Positions 7,071 through 16,597 of a stretch of 64,000 nucleotides of DNA are shown in pieces. Below the pieces are notes generated by a model. The model was not told the DNA's origin. It made no database searches and saw nothing but the letters and a program-made list of their open reading frames with translations. The stretch is taken from positions 1 to 64,000 of the forward strand of contig PAKZ01000028.1 in assembly GCA_002706335.1 (NCBI GenBank), given 5' to 3'. A program made the translations under genes and the position numbers. Within the stretch, counting starts at the first letter, position 1. Every line of letters begins with the position of its first letter. The stretch comes from Ahrensia sp. (GTDB lineage Bacteria > Pseudomonadota > Alphaproteobacteria > Rhizobiales > Rhizobiaceae).

Positions 7071-9629
7071 TTAGGCGTCGTCTTCAAGCATTTCCTTGAC
7101 CGTGGTCGCCAGCTGTTTCAGCGAGAACGGCTTCGGCAGGAAGCCGAATTTGGCGCCCTCCGGCAAGTTCTTCGCGAATGCGTCTTCGGCATAGCCGGAG
7201 ACGAAGATGAATTTGATATCGGGATAGGTCTTGCGCAGTTCCGTCAGCAATGTCGGCCCATCCATCTCCGGCATCACGACATCGGAAACGACGATGTCGA
7301 CCTTGCCGTCCAACTCCTCCAGCAGTTCCAGAGCCTCGACGCCGCTTGAAGCTTCGTGCACGGTATAACCACGCGATGTCAGCGCCCTGACGCCTCCCAT
7401 GCGAACCGCATCCTCGTCTTCGACCAGCAGCACGGTTGCCGTCCCGGACAGATCCCGCTTCTTTTCAACCTCCGGGGTTTCCGCCTTTATGAGAGGCACG
7501 TTGTTTTCGGAAGCGACATGGCGCGGCAGGAAGATGCGGAAGGTCGTTCCCTTTCCAACTTCAGAGTCGGCATAAATGTAGCCGCCGGTCTGCTTGATGA
7601 TGCCATAGCCCATCGAAAGGCCGAGGCCGGTGCCCTTGCCGACCTCCTTGGTCGTGAAGAAGGGCTCGAAGATCTTTTGCAGCACGTCCGGCGCGATGCC
7701 CGTACCGCTGTCCTCGACCTCGATCATCACGTAATCGCCCGGCTCGAGGCCGCGATAATCGAACGCCTCGCAGTCGCGCGCGCCCATATTGGCTGTACGA
7801 ATATGCAGATCGCCGCCTTCCGGCATCGCGTCGCGCGCATTGACCGCGAGATTCACGATCACCTGCTCGAACTGGCCAAGATCGGCCTTGACCGGCCACA
7901 GGTCGCGGCCATGCTCGACCTGCAAATTGATCGAATTGCCGACCAGTCGAGACAGCAACATGCGCAAATCCGCCAGCACATCGGTCAGCGCCAGCACTTC
8001 CGGGCGCAGCGTCTGCCGGCGGGAAAACGCCAGCAACTGACGCACCAGCGAGGCGGCGCGATTGGCGTTCTGCTTGATGTTCATGATGTCCGGGAAGGAC
8101 GGATCGGACGGACGATGGCTGGTCAGCAGCAAGTCGGACGCCATGATAATTGCGGTCAGGACGTTGTTGAAGTCGTGCGCGATGCCACCCGCGAGTTGCC
8201 CGACCGCCTGCATCTTCTGGCTCTGCGCCATCTGCGCCTCGAGCGCCTTCTGCTCGGTCGTATCCATGGCGTAGACGATGGCGGCTTCCTCGGTCGCCGG
8301 ACCGTCCGAATTGCCGCCATGTCCGGCGACTGCATTGACGAACACGCGCAGATGCCGCTCTTTTACGCCCGGATCGATCACCGTGTCGAACGGCTCGATC
8401 TTTGCCTGGTTCGCAGCGGCCGCAGCGAAAGCCTTGCGGAAACGGTCAATCGAGTCACCCTGGAGCAGCGTTTCGAACCGAACCTGGCCATCGGCGCCAT
8501 CGACATCCGTGATCGTTCCGAACAGGTTCATGAAGGGCGCATTTGTGCGCAGGATTCGTCCGTCCTTGTCGAGCGCGGCTATCGCCATTGGCGTGGAGTT
8601 GAAAAACCGCGTGAAACGGATTTCCGACCGACGCAGATCGTCAACGGTCTCCGTACCTTCCGAGCGATTCAGAACGATCGTCCGCGTCGACTCGACTTGC
8701 CCGTCCTTCTCCGCATGGACCCTGTGAATGATCTGCACCGGAATGCTGACACCGTCTGCACGCATCAGTTCAAGATCAAGGGACGTGGTCCGAACCGTGC
8801 CGGCCTCGGCCCGCACTGCCTGGATCATCGCCATGCCATCGCTGGCGACGATATCGGATACCGCGACAGAACCGGGAACGAAGGTCGTCAGATCGATCCC
8901 CAGCCAGCCCGCAAGCGTCGCATTGACATAATGGACCCGGCCAGCGGCGTCGGCGGAAAAGAAGCCGACCGGCGCCTGGTCCAGATAGTCGATCGCCTTC
9001 TGCAATTCCAGGAAGGTCTGTTCCTGGTCGTCGCGCTCGGCGGTAATGTCGGCGAGCCGCCAAACCCGGAGCGGCGTACCGCGCTTCTTCGGATTCAGGA
9101 GACGAACCGACGCGCGATACCAGCGCGCGCCATCTTCGTTCTCGCTAAGTCCTTCCTGCAAACGGAATTCCTCGTCGGCCTCGAGGCCGCGAATCAGGCT
9201 GTTAGCCAGCCGGTAGACTGCATTGGCCGCATCGTCATGGCGCGAAAGCACCGAATCGGGCGCTTGCAGATCCTCCGCGCCGGTGGCGCCGATCATCTCG
9301 CCATAGGCTTTGTTGGAATAAACGATCGAGCCCTTCTCGTTGAGAATGCAGACACCGTCCGCCATCGCATCTGCATAGGCGCGGCCAACATCCTCCGCCT
9401 GGTCGGACCGGGCGAACTCGACGAATCCGATTGCAGAAGCAAACAGGTAGAACACCCCGACCATCGCAAGGAGTCCGAGCATCACCAGGAGGAATGTCTC
9501 GTTGAGATTTTCGCGATAGAAGAACAGGAAGATCGCGGCTCCAAGGGAGGCGACGCCGAGGATCAGCAGCCGGACCGCAGCGCTCGGCCGGTTTCCCATG
9601 TCGCCAAGCGCCCTGTATTCATTCGCCAT
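7071..9629 (-). CDS. cckA: cell-cycle hybrid histidine kinase CckA
   Basis: Membrane hybrid kinase that phosphorylates CtrA and CpdR through the phosphotransferase ChpT in alphaproteobacteria. Two N-terminal transmembrane helices (about 18-38 and 44-65), three PAS-like regions, then HisKA with the phospho-accepting histidine in [11 protein letters not shown], an HATPase domain ([28 protein letters not shown]) and a C-terminal receiver with the phospho-acceptor Asp in [12 protein letters not shown] and Lys in LPKPFS. About 852 residues from ATG 9629; in-frame ATGs at 9653 and 9740 are alternatives, and none has an ideal ribosome-binding site. Family size and domain order fit rhizobial CckA. 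It is divergent from the FliO-like gene. Confidence 0.93.
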   Translation of the reverse strand: MANEYRALGDMGNRPSAAVRLLILGVASLGAAIFLFFYRENLNETFLLVMLGLLAMVGVFYLFASAIGFVEFARSDQAEDVGRAYADAMADGVCILNEKGSIVYSNKAYGEMIGATGAEDLQAPDSVLSRHDDAANAVYRLANSLIRGLEADEEFRLQEGLSENEDGARWYRASVRLLNPKKRGTPLRVWRLADITAERDDQEQTFLELQKAIDYLDQAPVGFFSADAAGRVHYVNATLAGWLGIDLTTFVPGSVAVSDIVASDGMAMIQAVRAEAGTVRTTSLDLELMRADGVSIPVQIIHRVHAEKDGQVESTRTIVLNRSEGTETVDDLRRSEIRFTRFFNSTPMAIAALDKDGRILRTNAPFMNLFGTITDVDGADGQVRFETLLQGDSIDRFRKAFAAAAANQAKIEPFDTVIDPGVKERHLRVFVNAVAGHGGNSDGPATEEAAIVYAMDTTEQKALEAQMAQSQKMQAVGQLAGGIAHDFNNVLTAIIMASDLLLTSHRPSDPSFPDIMNIKQNANRAASLVRQLLAFSRRQTLRPEVLALTDVLADLRMLLSRLVGNSINLQVEHGRDLWPVKADLGQFEQVIVNLAVNARDAMPEGGDLHIRTANMGARDCEAFDYRGLEPGDYVMIEVEDSGTGIAPDVLQKIFEPFFTTKEVGKGTGLGLSMGYGIIKQTGGYIYADSEVGKGTTFRIFLPRHVASENNVPLIKAETPEVEKKRDLSGTATVLLVEDEDAVRMGGVRALTSRGYTVHEASSGVEALELLEELDGKVDIVVSDVVMPEMDGPTLLTELRKTYPDIKFIFVSGYAEDAFAKNLPEGAKFGFLPKPFSLKQLATTVKEMLEDDA

Positions 9630-9812
9630 GGCGGATTTTCCGGCTTTGCCCATTTCCCTCAAGTCGCCGCATTGCCGCGTGATGATGGTTTGAATCACAA
9701 ACAAACCCGGGGTGAAAGCCCTGCAGTGGAAATTTGTCATTCCGCTTCGGCGTTGCTAACACCTTCGATGTGAAAGACCCGGGAATCATTCGGGACAGGG
9801 AAGAGGACAATC

Positions 9813-11207
9813 ATGAACGGATGGCTGACGCAGTTGTTCGGCGAGCAAGGCGCGACCTGGACGCTCTACATTCTGGGCGGAGCCGCAATCCTTGTCCTGG
9901 CCTGGGTGGCGTGGTTCTGGAACCGCCGCGTCGCCGGAGGCGTCTTCGTCGAGGGCGGACGCAACCGCAAGCACCGCCTTGCCGTGGTTGACGCTACTGC
10001 TGTCGACAGCAGCCGGCGCATCGTTCTGGTGCGACGCGACGATATCGAGCATCTCGTGATGATCGGCGGACAGAACGATTTCGTCATCGAAAGCAATATC
10101 GAGAGCACGCCTGCCGAAACAGCCCAGCGCGGCCAGCCCCGCGACCGTCGCGGTCGAGAAGCGCAGGCCGCGTCTCAGGGCCGCCGCCCGCTGCGTCGGG
10201 AGCCAACTCCCGCCCCGGCAAAGCCTGCTGCCCGCGACGAGGCCCCGCGTCCCACCGCTCCGGCCCCTACACCTCCGCCGCAACCGGCCGGCCGCGAAAC
10301 GGCCGCGCCTGAGGCACATCCCGCAACAGCGCCGATCGCGGCTGCTTCAGTCGCGGCGACGCCCGCCTTTTTGCGCCGTGTTCCTGAACCGGCGCCCGCC
10401 CTGCCGCAGTCCGAGCGCCCATCCCCTGCAATGCAGCCGACGGTTGAGCCCCTGCGCCCGGCAGCGCCTGAACGCGCGGAACCGGCCTTCTACGCCGAGG
10501 GAAGCGCCGTCGCGGCGCAACGGACAGAGCCTTTCGTTGAGCGCAATGAGCCGCTGGTTCAGGCACCGGAACCGCCGCAACCCCAGGCTGAGCCGGAACC
10601 GCTCCACCTGCGTGAAGAAGTGCCCTTGCAGGTCGCGGTACAAGAGTCCCGGCCGCCGCAACCCGGAGAACCGGTGAGAGCCGAAGCTACGGAACCGGTC
10701 GAGCGGGAGGAGGAGCAGGATGCGGTCGCGGAAGAAGCGTTCACGGCCCTCTTCGCGCGCGGTCAGGGAAACGGATCGACCTTCGCGGAACGGTTCATGT
10801 TTCACACCGCCAAAGCCGCCGAGGAACCGGTGACGGAGCAGGCACAGGAACCGGCGGCGGCGGTCGCTCCACCTGAACCGGCTGCCGCGTTCCACGAGCC
10901 GGAGCCCATCGAAATCGAGACCGACGAACAATCCTCAGGCACATTGACCGCGGAACACGCGCCCGAAGATCAGCAGCACGCCGAAGAGATGGAAGCAGCG
11001 GTCGAAACCGCGATTGCACAGGAGATGGAGCCCATCGCAGAGGTTGAGGAAACCACGCCGGAAACCTCCGAAACGGTTGACGGTGAAGGTGACCCGGAGA
11101 CCGCAGCGCAACAGGCTCCGGACAATGACGACGCAGAACGGCCGTCGGATACCCTTGAAGACGAAATGCATCGGCTTCTCGCTCAGTTGACGACCGGCAA
11201 GCGCTGA
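9813..11207 (+). CDS. FliO/MopB-like flagellar export protein with long acidic tail
   Basis: A 464-residue protein. Residues 1-~100 match the FliO pattern: a transmembrane helix (LYILGGAAILVLAWVAWFW) followed by a cytoplasmic beta domain (HRLAVVDATAVDSSRRIVLV, RRDDIEHLVMIGG). FliO helps assemble the FliP core of the flagellar type III export gate. The remaining ~360 residues are low-complexity Pro/Ala/Glu/Gln and probably disordered, unusually long for the family; near the end, LEDEMHRLLAQLTTGKR is a conserved-looking amphipathic tip. ATG 9813 follows GGAAGAGGACA. No other flagellar genes are in the window, so a flagellar role rests on the N-terminal domain alone. Confidence 0.65.
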   Translation: MNGWLTQLFGEQGATWTLYILGGAAILVLAWVAWFWNRRVAGGVFVEGGRNRKHRLAVVDATAVDSSRRIVLVRRDDIEHLVMIGGQNDFVIESNIESTPAETAQRGQPRDRRGREAQAASQGRRPLRREPTPAPAKPAARDEAPRPTAPAPTPPPQPAGRETAAPEAHPATAPIAAASVAATPAFLRRVPEPAPALPQSERPSPAMQPTVEPLRPAAPERAEPAFYAEGSAVAAQRTEPFVERNEPLVQAPEPPQPQAEPEPLHLREEVPLQVAVQESRPPQPGEPVRAEATEPVEREEEQDAVAEEAFTALFARGQGNGSTFAERFMFHTAKAAEEPVTEQAQEPAAAVAPPEPAAAFHEPEPIEIETDEQSSGTLTAEHAPEDQQHAEEMEAAVETAIAQEMEPIAEVEETTPETSETVDGEGDPETAAQQAPDNDDAERPSDTLEDEMHRLLAQLTTGKR

Positions 11208-11214
11208 AACGCAA

Positions 11215-11238
11215 AAAGGCGGGCCAAAGCCCGCCTTT
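11215..11238 (-). terminator. rho-independent terminator of dksA
   Basis: Perfect 10-bp stem (AAAGGCGGGC with GCCCGCCTTT) around a CAAA loop. On the minus strand it is followed by TTTTTGC, so it best serves dksA; it also lies just after the convergent FliO-like gene stop and may work both ways. Confidence 0.8.
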
Positions 11239-11265
11239 AATGAACTTCTGGGTGACACGTCTCGC

Positions 11266-11685
11266 TCAGTCGTCGCGATAGACCTTCTCGCGACGCTCGT
11301 GACGTTCCTGCGCCTCCAGCGACAAGGTCGCGATCGGGCGGGCATCGAGGCGCTTTACGCCGATCGGTTCGCCGGTCTCCTCGCAATAGCCATAGGTGCC
11401 TTCATCGATCCGCTGCAGTGCAAGATCGATCTTGTTGATGAGCTTGCGCTGCCGGTCACGCGCCCGCAACTCGATCGCCCGGTCCGTTTCCGAGGACGCA
11501 CGGTCCGCGAGATCGGGGTGATTTGAGCTGTAGGACTGCATGTGGTCGAGCGTCTCGCGCGCCTCGCGCAGGATATCGTTCTTCCAGGACAACAGTTTTT
11601 TTCGGAAATAGGCCCGCTGCCTATCATTCATGAAGGGCTCGTCTTCGGCCGGTATATAGTTATCAGGAACGTCTTTCGGTGCCAC
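11266..11685 (-). CDS. dksA: RNA polymerase-binding factor DksA
   Basis: A 139-residue DksA/TraR family protein that binds the RNA polymerase secondary channel and works with ppGpp. The long coiled coil spans about 20-100, with the tip region DLADRASSETDRAIEL carrying acidic residues. The C-terminal zinc-finger region reads YGYCEETGEPIGVKRLDARP and keeps only one of the four usual cysteines; single-Cys DksA proteins are known to be functional in alphaproteobacteria such as Rhodobacter. The C-terminal helix LSLEAQERHERREKVYRDD is typical. A bidirectional-looking terminator follows. Confidence 0.92.
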   Translation of the reverse strand: MAPKDVPDNYIPAEDEPFMNDRQRAYFRKKLLSWKNDILREARETLDHMQSYSSNHPDLADRASSETDRAIELRARDRQRKLINKIDLALQRIDEGTYGYCEETGEPIGVKRLDARPIATLSLEAQERHERREKVYRDD

Positions 11686-11940
11686 TGAATCACTCCCAGC
11701 ATGGTGCCTGTGGGCGCTCTATAATCACCTTGGGGAAAAGCGGCAAGCCAACTTTATCTCTATTCGCAACGAAGTGATCAAACCGTTGAAATCGCAGAAG
11801 ATGCGAATGCGAACCGATTGCGCGAAAATGGGCGGCATTGCCGTTGTCCGGGGCTTCGCCGACCTTCCACAAATGTATAATTTGCGCTCACCGGCGCGGC
11901 GGGGTAATCGCTTCGCATCGTGCTTCTCGGGAGTTACCAA

Positions 11941-12447
11941 TTGAGCCGACTTTTCTTGTTTCGCCATGGGAAAGCCGCTTGGGCGCAACCCGGAATGCGC
12001 GACTTCGATCGCAAGCTGGATGAAAGCGGCGTCGAGGAAGCGATCGGTATGGGCCGATTGATGGCGAAACATCAGCTGGTTCCCGACATTGTCATTTGCT
12101 CCACCGCCGTCCGCGCCGTCGAGACCCTGGACGCGCTCAATACCGCGCTGCACCTGGAAAACGTCGTCCGCTACGAGCAGAACCTCTATGCGACCGACGC
12201 ACCCGGCTATCTCGATATCGCCGCGGCGGCGGCGACCGATGGCGACGTTATGCTGGTCGGCCATAATCCCATGCTCGAGGATGCTGCCCTGGCCTTGGCG
12301 CAGGATGGCACGGAAGACGCCTTGGACGCGCTGCATATGGGGTTTCGGACCGCAGCATTGGCCGTCATTCGCTTCGATGGCCCCTCCTCCGACTTCGCCA
12401 CCAAGACCGGCTTTCTGGAACACTATCTGACCCCCGCGGACGCCTGA
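11941..12447 (+). CDS. SixA-type phosphohistidine phosphatase
   Basis: A 168-residue histidine-phosphatase-family protein. The catalytic RHG motif is in LFLFRHGKAAW and the second histidine in VMLVGHNPMLED, as in SixA, which dephosphorylates Hpt domains. The TTG at 11941 is preferred because GGGAG (11929-11933) lies seven bases upstream; a GTG at 11920 is possible but lacks a Shine-Dalgarno. It precedes the YcjX/YcjF pair by 78 bases on the same strand, so cotranscription is likely. With CckA and an orphan Hpt gene in the window, an Hpt target is plausible but not shown. Confidence 0.82.
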   Translation: MSRLFLFRHGKAAWAQPGMRDFDRKLDESGVEEAIGMGRLMAKHQLVPDIVICSTAVRAVETLDALNTALHLENVVRYEQNLYATDAPGYLDIAAAAATDGDVMLVGHNPMLEDAALALAQDGTEDALDALHMGFRTAALAVIRFDGPSSDFATKTGFLEHYLTPADA

Positions 12448-12525
12448 CGCGAAGACCGCCCTTTTGCGCAGGCCCGATCAATACCTATATCGGAACGGGA
12501 ACAGACGGCGCGGGACAGGAACAAC

Positions 12526-13980
12526 GTGGCAAGACTGGTATCGCTCGGCGATGAAGCCCTCATCGCCCTCGACACGATCGCCGGCAGGGCGGCCGGCGTC
12601 TTCGCGCCGAATTTGCGCATCGGAGTCACTGGCCTGTCGCGCGCTGGCAAGACCGTTTTCATTACCGCGCTGGTTCACAACCTGATCCATGGCGGCCGCC
12701 TGCCCCTCTTCGACCTCGCCCATTCCAAAAGGCTTTCGAAAGCCTATCTGGAGCCGCAACCCGACGACGGCGTGCCCCGTTTTGCCTATGAGAGCCATGT
12801 CCGCGACCTCGTGGAGAACCGCATCTGGCCTGACTCGACTCGCGCCATCTCGGAACTGCGCCTGACGGTCGAGTACGAGCCTTCGGATGGCTGGAACCGG
12901 TTCCTCGCCCGCAACCGCCTGCATATCGATATTGTCGACTACCCCGGCGAATGGCTGCTCGATTTGCCATTGCTGGCGAAGAGCTATACGGAGTTCTCCG
13001 CCGAGGCGATGGAACTCGCCAGCGCCGGCAGCCGCGCGGACCTGTCGAAGGATTTCTTCGCTCTGGCCAACGGCATCGATCCCAATTCGTCTGCCGACGA
13101 GACCATCGCTCAGGATCTTGCAGAGGCCTACAAGCATTACATGCTCGCCTGCCGCGACGACGGTCTCGCCTTGTCGACACTGCCGCCCGGCCGTTTTCTG
13201 ATGCCCGGCGATCTCGACGGATCGCCCGCCCTCACCTTCGCACCAATGCCCAACCTCGTTGAGAACCCGGCGAAAGGCTCGATGCAGGCGATGATGGAAA
13301 GGCGTTTCGAATCCTACAAGGCGCTTGTCGTCAAACCGTTCTTTCGCAATCACGTCGCCCGGCTCGACCGGCAGATCGTGCTGATCGACCCCATGCAAGC
13401 CATGAATGCCGGTGAGGAAGCTGTGCGCGACCTCGAACGGGCGCTGGGCGACATCCTTTCCTGCTTCCGTCCGGGCGGATCGAATTTCCTGACCGGTCTG
13501 TGGCAGCGGACCATCGACCGCATCCTCGTGGCGGCGACCAAAGCCGACCACCTCCACCACGAAGATCATGCGAGGATGGAGACGATCGTACGCCGCCTCG
13601 TACAACGCTCGATCGAAAAAGCGGGTCTGCGCGGCGCACGGGTCGAATCGCTCGCGCTCGCGGCCGTGCGCGCTACGCGAGAAGCGTCGGTGAAAGAGGG
13701 TAACGACCGGTTGCCCGTGATCGTCGGAACGCCGCTCTCCGGCGAAACCATCGGCGGGGACAGCTTCGACGGCGAAACAGAAACAGCCATATTTCCCGGA
13801 GACTTGCCGGACAATCCGGATTCGATCTTTGAAGAACCGCCAACGCCGGACGCCGCCAACCGGTTCGTTCGATTCCGTCCGCCGCGCCTCGAACGCGCCG
13901 CTGACGGCACAACATTGTCGCTGCCGCATATCCGCCTCGACAAGGCCCTGCAATTTTTGATCGGAGACCGCGTTTCATGA
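12526..13980 (+). CDS. YcjX family NTP-binding protein (DUF463)
   Basis: A 484-residue P-loop protein of the YcjX family, stress-associated GTPase-like proteins of unknown role. The Walker A region GVTGLSRAGKTVFITALVHN is at about 28-47, and IDIVDYPGEWLLDLPLL near 130 corresponds to Walker B/switch II. The last ~30 residues contain the family-typical RFRPPRLE segment. The start is GTG 12526. The TGA stop overlaps the ATG of the DUF697 gene (ATGA at 13977-13980), the same YcjX-YcjF pairing seen across proteobacteria. Confidence 0.9.
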   Translation: MARLVSLGDEALIALDTIAGRAAGVFAPNLRIGVTGLSRAGKTVFITALVHNLIHGGRLPLFDLAHSKRLSKAYLEPQPDDGVPRFAYESHVRDLVENRIWPDSTRAISELRLTVEYEPSDGWNRFLARNRLHIDIVDYPGEWLLDLPLLAKSYTEFSAEAMELASAGSRADLSKDFFALANGIDPNSSADETIAQDLAEAYKHYMLACRDDGLALSTLPPGRFLMPGDLDGSPALTFAPMPNLVENPAKGSMQAMMERRFESYKALVVKPFFRNHVARLDRQIVLIDPMQAMNAGEEAVRDLERALGDILSCFRPGGSNFLTGLWQRTIDRILVAATKADHLHHEDHARMETIVRRLVQRSIEKAGLRGARVESLALAAVRATREASVKEGNDRLPVIVGTPLSGETIGGDSFDGETETAIFPGDLPDNPDSIFEEPPTPDAANRFVRFRPPRLERAADGTTLSLPHIRLDKALQFLIGDRVS

Positions 13981-15065
13981 GCGACGATCCGACCCGCCGC
14001 AGACCGCGCGCCTTTTCCATCGAACCGGAGGCCTCGACCGCGGAGCAAGCTCCCCGGCAGGAGACCGCGCGGCGCAAACCGCGCGCCATCGCCCCCGGTC
14101 CGGCTCTGGAAATGGAAGCGGAAGACTATTTCGAGCGCGAGGAACTGACTGCTGACCGCGCCGTCATCGCGGAGGTGGAGCGACAAAGGCGCGGCCTGTC
14201 GCTCTCGTCGCTGGCATTCGGCGCGGCGGGGCTGTTCGTCAGCCTCGCACTCGGCTTGTGGATCGATTCGGGCGTCCGGGCCCTTTTCGATCGCAATGAA
14301 TGGCTGGGCTGGCTGGCGCTCGGCGTCGCAGCGCTTCTCGTCATTGCCGTTATCCTGATCGTTCTGCGCGAAATCGCCGCGATCCTGCGGCTGCGCTCCA
14401 TCGACCATATCCGCGCCGAACTGGCCGAAGCGCTGGCGAGCACGGATGACAGGCAATTGCAGAGCGCCACGCGCAAACTCCTTCATCACATGGCCTCTAA
14501 CCCGAAAAGTTCGGCGGGTCGTGCAGTACTGGCGAAACAGGAAGGCGAAATCGTCGACGCCGCCGATTACTATGCGCTCGCCGAACGTGAACTGTTCCGG
14601 TCCCTCGATCGCGATGCGTCCATACTCGTGATGGGCGCTTCGAAACGCGTCTCGGTCGTCACCGCGATCAGCCCACGCGCCTTCATGGACATACTGTATG
14701 TGCTCTATGAGAATTTCCGCCTGGTGCGCCGCCTTGCCGAACTCTATGGCGGACGCACAGGCACATTCGGCAATCTGGGCCTCTTGAGAAAAGTCCTCGG
14801 CCATTTGGCGATAACCGGTGTGGCGAGCGTTGGCGACGGCCTTGTTCAGCAGGTGATTGGCCACGGCGTCGCGTCGCATCTTTCGGCCCGATTCGGAGAA
14901 GGCGTACTCAACGGCCTGATGACCGCCCGCGTCGGCCTCGCCGCGATGGAGGTTTGCCGCCCTGCCCCCTTCCATGCGGTGCAGCGCCCCAAATTGTCGG
15001 CGATTCTGGCGACGCTGACCGCATCCAGGGACACCGCCGAGAATACGCCGTCCGACGCAACGTAA
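13977..15065 (+). CDS. YcjF-like membrane protein (TIGR01620/DUF697)
   Basis: A 362-residue protein with a polar, disordered N terminus (~70 residues), two adjacent transmembrane helices (LSSLAFGAAGLFVSLALGLW and WLALGVAALLVIAVILIVL, about 75-135) and a C-terminal DUF697 domain with the conserved stretch AISPRAFMDILYVLYENFRL. The family partners with YcjX, and the two genes overlap by four bases here. It is probably an inner-membrane component of the same complex. Cellular role unknown; the pair is heat- or stress-induced in enterobacteria. Confidence 0.88.
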   Translation: MSDDPTRRRPRAFSIEPEASTAEQAPRQETARRKPRAIAPGPALEMEAEDYFEREELTADRAVIAEVERQRRGLSLSSLAFGAAGLFVSLALGLWIDSGVRALFDRNEWLGWLALGVAALLVIAVILIVLREIAAILRLRSIDHIRAELAEALASTDDRQLQSATRKLLHHMASNPKSSAGRAVLAKQEGEIVDAADYYALAERELFRSLDRDASILVMGASKRVSVVTAISPRAFMDILYVLYENFRLVRRLAELYGGRTGTFGNLGLLRKVLGHLAITGVASVGDGLVQQVIGHGVASHLSARFGEGVLNGLMTARVGLAAMEVCRPAPFHAVQRPKLSAILATLTASRDTAENTPSDAT

Positions 15066-15177
15066 CATTTCGTGAGCGCGTGTATGCGTGCTATGGCGCG
15101 ATTTACAAAGTATGTGTTAACCATTCCGGCCAATGATGCGCTGACACCGCTCAGCCGACCACGAAAGCCGCTTTGCC

Positions 15178-15705
15178 ATGATTTTACGTTCGATGGCCGT
15201 TTCCGCCCTTGCGTTGATGCCCGTTGCCGCAACGGTTGCTCCCGCTGACGCAAACGATCGCGAGACCCGTTTCTTCTCCCAGATCGAGGGTAAATGGCGC
15301 GGCCCCGGCGAGATCGTCGCGGGCAAGTACAAGGGCACGAAATTCACCTGCGAATTTTTTGGCGAGACGCCGTCGAACAAGCTCGGCATGACGCTCGACG
15401 GCGGCTGCCGCGTCGGCCTCTTCTCTCAGAAGATGAAGGCGACTGTAAAGCGCGGCGGACGCGGCTATACGGGTCAGTTCCTCGACGGCGCCGACGGCGA
15501 AGGCCTCGACGTTATCGCTGGCTCCGTGACGCCCTCGCGCGCCGTGTTGACCCTGAAGCGCAAGCAACTCGACGGCGCCATGCTCGCTCGCCTTGCATCG
15601 AAAAACCAGCTCAACATCACGGTCTCGGTAACTGTCGGGGAAACGCTCGTTCCGGTGATCGGCATGAAACTCGACCGTGTTAACTCGCTCGCCGAGAATC
15701 GCTGA
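15178..15705 (+). CDS. secreted hypothetical protein
   Basis: A 175-residue protein with a signal peptide (MILRSMAVSALALMPVAATV, cleavage near APADA). The mature part begins with FFSQIEGKWRGPGEIVAGKY, a pattern seen in lipocalin-like or DUF1579-like periplasmic domains (a strand ending in KWRG, then charged strands). Two cysteines (FTCEFF, GGCRVG) could form a disulfide. Common in rhizobial genomes in my general knowledge, but I assign no function. Confidence 0.65.
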   Translation: MILRSMAVSALALMPVAATVAPADANDRETRFFSQIEGKWRGPGEIVAGKYKGTKFTCEFFGETPSNKLGMTLDGGCRVGLFSQKMKATVKRGGRGYTGQFLDGADGEGLDVIAGSVTPSRAVLTLKRKQLDGAMLARLASKNQLNITVSVTVGETLVPVIGMKLDRVNSLAENR

Positions 15706-15711
15706 CCGGCG

Positions 15712-16212
15712 TCACGCCGACAAGACCGCATCCGAAAGCTGCAGGCCTTCCTCCGCGAAGATTTCAGAATAAGAGCGAATCGTTCGGCCGGCGAGCATGA
15801 CGTCGCCGGCGATATCGGCCAGCGGCACCATCACGAAGGCGCGCTCGGCCATGCGCGGATGCGGAATAGTCAGATTGTCGAGTTCGACCGTACCGTCACC
15901 ATAAAGAAGAATGTCGATATCGAGCGTGCGCGGCCCCCAGCGCGTGTCCCGCACCCGACCGAGATCGCGTTCGGTCCGAAGCACAAGATCGAGAAGCTCC
16001 GGTGCGCTCAACTCCGTTTCGATTTCCGCACAGGCATTGAGAAACCAGTCCTGCTCGACAGGCCCCCATGGCGGTGTCCGGAACACCCGTGACACGGCGA
16101 CGACCTTGCAGGACGGGTCTTCACTAAGACGGTTGATAGCGGCCTGCATTGAGGCGGCGACATCTCCGACATTGCCGCCAAGCCCGAGATAGGCTGTGAC
16201 GCGATCAGCCAT
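15712..16212 (-). CDS. folK: HPPK, 6-hydroxymethyl-dihydropterin pyrophosphokinase
   Basis: A 166-residue HPPK that transfers pyrophosphate from ATP to 6-hydroxymethyl-7,8-dihydropterin in folate synthesis. It starts MADRVTAYLGLGGNVGD, the family's N-terminal LGxNxGD motif, and contains the HPPK signature GPRTLDIDILLYGD with metal-binding aspartates and the IPHPRM segment. ATG 16212 is chosen because it directly precedes the conserved core; it overlaps the folB stop by 8 bases, so translation is coupled. Order folP-folB-folK on one strand. Confidence 0.93.
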   Translation of the reverse strand: MADRVTAYLGLGGNVGDVAASMQAAINRLSEDPSCKVVAVSRVFRTPPWGPVEQDWFLNACAEIETELSAPELLDLVLRTERDLGRVRDTRWGPRTLDIDILLYGDGTVELDNLTIPHPRMAERAFVMVPLADIAGDVMLAGRTIRSYSEIFAEEGLQLSDAVLSA

Positions 16213-16576
16213 TTGAGCGGGCGTCGTGAACCACGCGGACCTCGACATAATCGAGTACGCCCGGAACCGGCGCATTCGGTTTGCGCACCGTAATGTCCGC
16301 CTTGCTGATCTGCGGAAAACGCCGGCACAACGCCTTGGCGATTTCCAGCGCGATCGCCTCGATCAGGAAACGGCGCTCGCCGGTGACGATCCGCTCGATC
16401 TCGAGGAAAGCAACGCCATAATCGACTGTGCCTTCAATGTCGTCCTTTTCCAGTGCGTCGCCCGGATCGACATCCAGCATAGCGTCGACATAGAAACGCT
16501 GTCCGAGAAATTCTTCCTGGTCGAAAACGCCGTGTCGCGCGAAGAACGCGCAATTCATCATGCGGATCTGGTACAT
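16205..16576 (-). CDS. folB: dihydroneopterin aldolase
   Basis: A 123-residue FolB, which splits 7,8-dihydroneopterin to the hydroxymethyl-pterin used by FolK. The start MYQIRMMNCAFFARHGVFDQ and EEFLGQRFYVDAML are the family hallmark (a glutamate after the xARHGV strand and a QRFxVD strand), and the substrate-binding glutamate is in FLIEAIALEIAKAL. It lies 21 bases after folP and overlaps folK. Confidence 0.93.
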   Translation of the reverse strand: MYQIRMMNCAFFARHGVFDQEEFLGQRFYVDAMLDVDPGDALEKDDIEGTVDYGVAFLEIERIVTGERRFLIEAIALEIAKALCRRFPQISKADITVRKPNAPVPGVLDYVEVRVVHDARSNG

Positions 16577-16597
16577 CGGGGGTCGGTATCCTTGATT

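Noticed and set aside
7356-9773. Long open frame (about 805 codons) on the strand opposite cckA
   Set aside because: It is the mirror of a high-GC gene; residue composition (Arg, His, Asp-rich) and absence of any domain point to a shadow of cckA.
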